The notes beneath the pieces were generated by a model that saw only the letters and a list, made by a program, of their open reading frames with translations, did no database searches and was not told the DNA's origin. Both the position numbers and the translations under genes were made by a program. DNA of 64,000 bases from Sphingobacterium corticibacter (GTDB taxonomy: Bacteria; Bacteroidota; Bacteroidia; Sphingobacteriales; Sphingobacteriaceae). The stretch is from positions 556,077-620,076 of the forward strand of contig NZ_QDKG01000002.1 in the NCBI RefSeq assembly GCF_003076635.1. Reading direction: 5' to 3'. This document shows positions 60,103 to 64,000 of this stretch, one piece after another; position 1 is the first letter of the stretch, and each line of letters begins with the position of its first letter.

Positions 60103-61275
60103 TTATCCTTCAAATTTGGTCCATTTTTCATTGCTTGCATGGCTTTGTACCACAGTGTCGATGAATTGCATGCCGCGAACTCCATCATGCACATTCGGGA
60201 AATCCAATTGCTCGTCTGTTGGCGTTTGTCCTTCACGTTTTGCCGATACCGTTTCCGCGAAATTGCGGTAAATATTCGCAAACGCTTCTAATAATCCTTC
60301 TGGGTGGCCGGAAGGAATACGTGTGTTGTAGGTGGCGAAAGAACTTAAGGTATACGGAGCAGCATAGGCGTTTCCAGTACGATAAATCTGTCTCGGTTGA
60401 TCGAGCATTTTAATGATAAGGTTGTTTGGATCTTCATTTGCCCACTCCAAACCACCTTTTTCGCCGTAGATACGAATGCGTACTGCATTCTCTTCACCAG
60501 CAGAAATTTGCGAAGCCATTAACACACCTTTTGCACCTTCGGTAAAACGAAGCAATACCGAACCATCGTCGTCCATGCTACGGCCTTCTACGAATGTAGT
60601 CAAATCAGCACAAAGGTCGGTAATGCGAAGTCCGGAAACATATTCCGCCAAGTGCGCAGCATGCGTGCCGATATCGCCCATCACGAGTGATTTGCCAGAC
60701 TTGGTGGGGTCAGAGCGCCATTCAGCTCCGCTGCTAAGTTCTTTTTCGGTCAATCGTGCCAACCAACCTTGTGGGTATTCTACAACAATTTTTCTGATTT
60801 TTCCAAAATGACCTTCCTTCACCATGGCTTTGGCTTGCTTCACCATCGGATAGCCCGAGTAAGTGTGCGTCAGTGCCAGCGTGCGTCCAGTGCGTTGTAT
60901 AATGTCTTGTAATTCTTTCGCTTCTGCAACTGATATGGTCATAGGCTTGTCTACGACTACGTCAAAACCGCTCTCCAGTGCTAGTTTGGCTGGGCCAAAG
61001 TGCAAAAAGTTAGGAGTTACGATACTGACGAAATCCATACGAACGCCTTCAGGGAGTTGTGCTTCTTTTTGAATCATATCGACGTAGTCGGTATATATTC
61101 TGTCAGGTTGTAAAAATAAAGCCTTACCGGATTCCGTTGCTTTTTCTGGATCAACACTAAGTGCGCCACAGACGAAATCAATTTTGCCGTCAATAAAGGC
61201 AGCTATGCGATGTACCCCGCCGATGAACCCATCTAGGCCACCACCGATCATACCCATGCGTAGTTTTCTTGTCAT
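60103..61275 (-). CDS. Gfo/Idh/MocA-family NAD(P)-dependent oxidoreductase
   Basis: 390 residues. N-terminal Rossmann start GMIGGGLDGFIGGVHRIAA near 8-26, with FVSIVTPNFLHFGPAKLALE and VDKPMTISVAEAKEL near 110-125 holding the catalytic Lys of the EKP-like motif (here DKP). The substrate domain follows from 140 (GHFGKIRKIVVEYPQGW). It likely oxidises a sugar or inositol. It is followed by miaA 3 nt later. Substrate not predictable; no sugar locus beside it. Confidence 0.92.
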   Translation of the reverse strand: MTRKLRMGMIGGGLDGFIGGVHRIAAFIDGKIDFVCGALSVDPEKATESGKALFLQPDRIYTDYVDMIQKEAQLPEGVRMDFVSIVTPNFLHFGPAKLALESGFDVVVDKPMTISVAEAKELQDIIQRTGRTLALTHTYSGYPMVKQAKAMVKEGHFGKIRKIVVEYPQGWLARLTEKELSSGAEWRSDPTKSGKSLVMGDIGTHAAHLAEYVSGLRITDLCADLTTFVEGRSMDDDGSVLLRFTEGAKGVLMASQISAGEENAVRIRIYGEKGGLEWANEDPNNLIIKMLDQPRQIYRTGNAYAAPYTLSSFATYNTRIPSGHPEGLLEAFANIYRNFAETVSAKREGQTPTDEQLDFPNVHDGVRGMQFIDTVVQSHASNEKWTKFEG

Positions 61276-61312
61276 GTTTTTCTGATATTTTGAGGTCTAA
61301 ATATAACGAAAA

Positions 61313-62080
61313 CTAATTCGTAATATCGAATGGTAACACCAATTTCGTACTTCCGCTATTCATCTTGTAGATCGCTGGATGATCCTTGTCTTCATCCAGC
61401 GTACTCGCGATTGATGGTTTATGAGGAATAACAACGGGTTGAGGAGCCAACGTTCCCTTCTCAATAAAGCCAATTTGTTGCAGGGAAGAATCTTGGGACC
61501 AATCTCGATCTACGTAGGTCATGAGATCGCCCGGTTTAAAATCTTTCCGAAAGGCAGCAATCAATTTGGATAATCCGCCAACGGCAATAAAGTCGCGTTT
61601 GTGGCAGAAACGAATCAGTTCAAACGAACGGTAATCTTCCGGTTGCCCTTGCATTTTCCGACCGCCACTAAATACAGCGATACTCACCAGTTCACCTTCA
61701 AAATATAAGCCATAGCGATATTTTCCAGGCATCGGTGTTTGCAAATGGTGCTCGGTAAGGAATGCTGTCGTAATTCGTTTGTCTATTCGGGCCACCACGG
61801 TTTGTCGAGCATAGATTCGCCGGCCAAAGCCTGCAATTGTGCGTATTCGAGCAAGAATCTTGTCCATGTCGTGTACCAGCGCATGAAGATCAATATGGAT
61901 GGTTTTAAAGTTATCGTTAATTTCCAGCCTATGATGTACATCATCTGGATAAATCCATAGGCGCATGGGCAGTTTGTTGGAAGATAACTCCACCACTCCC
62001 TGATCTAAAGTGATTGCGCTAATGTCGTCCATCATGATCGCGCCAAGTGCTGTTATAAATCTACCTAAGACTGCTTGCAT
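61313..62080 (-). CDS. Unknown protein with a phage/homing-endonuclease-associated-like domain
   Basis: 255 residues from the ATG at 62080; a TTG two codons upstream is possible. The middle, about 105-205, has FLTEHHLQTPMPGKYRYGLY, then ELVSIAVFSGGRKM, SFELIRFCHKRDFIAVGGLSK and LMTYVDRDWSQDSSLQQIGF. This order (His-containing loop, 'LYxxGELVS', 'ELIRFC', 'VGG(L/A)SKL', 'YVDRDW') resembles a domain common in phages and beside homing nucleases. Its function is not known to me. Here it stands alone between chromosomal genes with no other phage genes around. Function unassigned. Confidence 0.7.
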   Translation of the reverse strand: MQAVLGRFITALGAIMMDDISAITLDQGVVELSSNKLPMRLWIYPDDVHHRLEINDNFKTIHIDLHALVHDMDKILARIRTIAGFGRRIYARQTVVARIDKRITTAFLTEHHLQTPMPGKYRYGLYFEGELVSIAVFSGGRKMQGQPEDYRSFELIRFCHKRDFIAVGGLSKLIAAFRKDFKPGDLMTYVDRDWSQDSSLQQIGFIEKGTLAPQPVVIPHKPSIASTLDEDKDHPAIYKMNSGSTKLVLPFDITN

Positions 62081-62224
62081 GATCAAAATTACACATTTTC
62101 CATTCGGCCTCGTCGTTGCTATGCTTAGTATTTAGTAACTAATAAAGTCACTGGGGAATAGGCATGCCTGATAGTAAATCAGGTACATGTTACTTGTATA
62201 ATATGTACACTGGCGAATAATTGG

Positions 62225-62232
62225 TAACTTTG
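62225..62232 (+). promoter_or_regulatory. -7 promoter element of def
   Basis: TAACTTTG, a perfect TAnnTTTG, 20 nt before the ATG at 62253. No -33 partner at the usual spacing. Confidence 0.6.
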
Positions 62233-62252
62233 CGTTGCAAAAGAAAAATAGC

Positions 62253-62840
62253 ATGAAATTACCTATAGTAGCTTACGGAGATCCGGTATTACGTACAAAG
62301 GCAGAAGAGATAGAAGAGGATTATCCTAATCTAAAGGGTTTGATTGAGGATATGTTTGAGACGATGTATGCTGCTAGTGGCGTGGGTTTAGCTGCTCCGC
62401 AAGTTGGTTTGCCGATTCGTTTGTTCGTGATCGATGCTTCTCCATTTGGTGAAGATGATGAAGATGGCCCGGGTGATACCACTGCCAAGGATTTTAAACA
62501 TGTATTTATCAACCCGATCATGGTGGAAGAGAGTGGCAAAGAATGGGGTTTTAATGAAGGCTGTTTGAGCATTCCTCATATTAATGAGGAGGTAATGCGC
62601 AAAGAAAACATCATCATTAATTACTTGGATGAGAATTTCGAGGAATATGAAATGGAACTCACCGGTCTAGCTGCGCGTGTTGTACAACATGAGTACGATC
62701 ATATTGAAGGCAAATTGTTTCTGGATAAACTAAGACCATTGAAAAAGACGATGCTCAAGTCGAAGTTGGAGGCGATTTCTAAAGGTGAAGTTCGTACGTC
62801 GTACAAAATGCGTTTCCCACAACAAAAGAAAAAGCGATAA
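62253..62840 (+). CDS. def: Peptide deformylase
   Basis: 195 residues from the ATG at 62253; a TTG at 62235 overlaps the promoter region and is unlikely. Three motifs: GVGLAAPQVG at 43-52, EGCLSIP at 102-108 with metal ligand Cys104, and QHEYDHIEG at 145-153 with His146, Glu147 and His150. An acidic insertion near 66-75 (FGEDDEDGPGD) is typical of Bacteroidota. It removes the formyl group from new proteins. It converges with the TRIC-type gene. Confidence 0.96.
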   Translation: MKLPIVAYGDPVLRTKAEEIEEDYPNLKGLIEDMFETMYAASGVGLAAPQVGLPIRLFVIDASPFGEDDEDGPGDTTAKDFKHVFINPIMVEESGKEWGFNEGCLSIPHINEEVMRKENIIINYLDENFEEYEMELTGLAARVVQHEYDHIEGKLFLDKLRPLKKTMLKSKLEAISKGEVRTSYKMRFPQQKKKR

Positions 62841-62858
62841 TCAGAGGTTCTGTTTATA

Positions 62859-63479
62859 CTATGATTTGCTCGAGAACGCTTTTTGCCCGATCGGGAGAGA
62901 CCAGTTATAGCGAACGGAAATAATTCGAATAGTAAATACAAGACTTGCACTGGCAAATGCATTGATCGCCGGGTCGACCGCCATATTATCTAATATAACA
63001 AAAAGCGTCGCGCCGGCGATACATGCTGTCGCATAAATCTCCCGACGTAATATTAGTGGAGGAATTTGTAATAATACATCTCTGATCACGCCGCCCATAG
63101 AAGCGGAAAACATTCCTAGCAGCACTGCCGCAAAAGCGTTGCTTTCATAATTCAACGATTTTTCAACACCAACTACGGTAAAGAAACCAATACCAATCGC
63201 ATCAAACAAAGTGAGTGTGCGTGCCAAAGCGTATAATTGCTTGTTGAAAGTAAGCGAAATGAGTACGCCAATAGATATCACAATGATATAATTTCCGTCT
63301 TCGACCCACACAGGTCGTATATTTAAAAAGATGTCACGGAGTGATCCTCCACCTATAGCGGTCACAAATCCCATAAATCCGACGCCAAATACATCGACGT
63401 TATTCCTGTTCGCTGCCATTGCACCAGATATCGCAAACATCATCGTGCCCAATAAATCTAATCCGTATAGAATATTCAT
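62859..63479 (-). CDS. TRIC-type cation channel family protein (UPF0126)
   Basis: 206 residues with seven predicted spans. Two repeated halves carry the conserved GG-x-x-RD motif: GGGSLRDIFLNIRP near 43-56 and MGGVIRDVLLQIPP near 128-141. This is the bacterial UPF0126/TRIC fold, a trimeric cation channel. In the window it is the last gene before the rRNA promoter region. Selectivity cannot be predicted. On the minus strand TATATTTG (63505-63512) is a possible promoter. Confidence 0.93.
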   Translation of the reverse strand: MNILYGLDLLGTMMFAISGAMAANRNNVDVFGVGFMGFVTAIGGGSLRDIFLNIRPVWVEDGNYIIVISIGVLISLTFNKQLYALARTLTLFDAIGIGFFTVVGVEKSLNYESNAFAAVLLGMFSASMGGVIRDVLLQIPPLILRREIYATACIAGATLFVILDNMAVDPAINAFASASLVFTIRIISVRYNWSLPIGQKAFSSKS

Positions 63480-63504
63480 TTCAACGCTTTAAAACCACTT
63501 TATC

Positions 63505-63512
63505 CAAATATA
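63505..63512 (-). promoter_or_regulatory. -7 promoter element of the TRIC-type gene
   Basis: Reads TATATTTG on the minus strand, matching TAnnTTTG, 25 nt before the start codon at 63479. The nearest TTG is 24 nt away, longer than the usual 19-21. Confidence 0.4.
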
Positions 63513-63676
63513 TATAATTTTCTATAGGCGGATATACAATTTTGACTGGTATTCTCCGTTAGTATAAAACCCTCTTGCGATAAAGTCTTTGTGATTCGCT
63601 AGTGAATTTGGGTCGAAATTTTCTGACCTCTTTTTAAGGTAGTTAGCTTTGCTAGAACAGGAAATAGTAAAAAAGG

Positions 63677-63708
63677 TTTTGGAGGTGCGAAAGTTTATTC
63701 TACCTTTG
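63677..63708 (+). promoter_or_regulatory. Tandem promoter P1, rRNA-operon type
   Basis: TTTTG at 63677-63681, exactly 19 nt, then TACCTTTG at 63701-63708. Full consensus of strong Bacteroidota housekeeping promoters. Confidence 0.8.
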
Positions 63709-63829
63709 CACCACTCCGCAAGGGAGGAACGATATTGAAAGGATAGAAAAAGCGAGTTTTAGGGGGCGTTAGCTGACAAAACGAGCGGATTCGGGAAGAG
63801 GAGATCACCAAAAATATTTTCAAAATAAA

Positions 63830-63860
63830 TTTGGAAGATCAGAAAAGATTCCTACCTTTG
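63830..63860 (+). promoter_or_regulatory. Tandem promoter P2, rRNA-operon type
   Basis: TTTG at 63830-63833, exactly 19 nt, then TACCTTTG at 63853-63860. The -7 octamer is identical to that of P1. An AT-rich stretch lies just upstream, like an UP element. Confidence 0.82.
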
Positions 63861-64000
63861 CAATCCCAACCACAGAGGAAGGGAAACAAAAAAAGAAACG
63901 TTAAGCTCGATAGAGTAAAACATAAAGTGCCAAAGCGCGATGCGGCGGCGAGAAAGTTCTTTAAAGAAATGATCATGATGCGTGGTGAGTAGTTTAGCTT
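63861..64000 (+). other. Probable leader of an rRNA operon that starts beyond the window
   Basis: After P2 there is no coding frame. The text ending with GCGGCGAGAAAGTTCTTTAAAGAA and what follows to 64000 has the look of a 16S rRNA leader in Bacteroidota. The 521 bases from 63480 hold only the promoters and this leader. The 16S gene itself is not in the window. Confidence 0.55.

Overview
The window looks like chromosome from a member of the Bacteroidota, probably a Sphingobacteriaceae (Sphingobacterium-like) species. Four things support this: a SusC/SusD pair with its own ECF sigma and FecR-type anti-sigma; many promoters of the Bacteroidota form TAnnTTTG, some with a TTTG or TTG about 19 nt upstream; very few Shine-Dalgarno-like sequences before starts; and lineage-typical small proteins (DUF4293-like, DUF4295-like, a 29-residue COX24-like protein, BshC, a long SecA). 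No prophage, insertion sequence, CRISPR array, tRNA or rRNA gene was seen. The last 500 bases carry two tandem promoters that look like those of an rRNA operon starting just beyond the edge.

Layout. 1-7344 (minus): a surface nutrient-uptake locus read as ECF sigma, FecR, SusC with a signalling STN domain, SusD, and a secreted repeat protein cut by the window edge. 7741-8206: an antitoxin with a frameshifted YafQ-type toxin. 8281-11381 (minus): a four-gene cluster of an SPFH/SHOCT protein, two zinc-ribbon proteins and a protein with an internal duplication; this is the least understood system here. 11.8-17.3 kb: two Crp/Fnr-like regulators around an AhpD-like protein, a COG0523 metal GTPase behind a zinc-regulator-like operator, and an MhqO/MhqD-like detoxification operon. 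17.5-28 kb: mixed transport, tRNA modification (MiaE), glycosyltransferase, uracil-DNA glycosylase and unknown genes.

28.3-31.9 kb: sufBCD for Fe-S assembly, closed by a terminator with no sufS or sufE. 33.8-39.9 kb: secA followed by SPOR, M20 peptidase, TPK-like and GNAT genes. 39.9-48.5 kb: M28 peptidase, rhodanese, glutamate dehydrogenase, gcvT, truC, SIMPL protein, cold-shock protein and recO, with a long palindromic repeat at 44.0 kb. 48.8-57.1 kb: a translation and export block (bL28, bL33, DUF4295-like, ftsY, rimO, bshC, HU, a TPR protein, the COX24-like protein, RNase G/E). 57.1-59.1 kb (minus): an ohrR-ohr peroxide operon with a clear operator. 59.2-63.5 kb: miaA, an oxidoreductase, a phage-like protein, def and a TRIC-type channel.

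The genes are mostly housekeeping and stress physiology. Redox and metal homeostasis is a recurring theme: Suf, bacillithiol synthesis, Ohr, the COG0523 GTPase, and the MhqO/MhqD-like and AhpD-like proteins. All product names come from reading motifs and overall resemblance; no database search was run.
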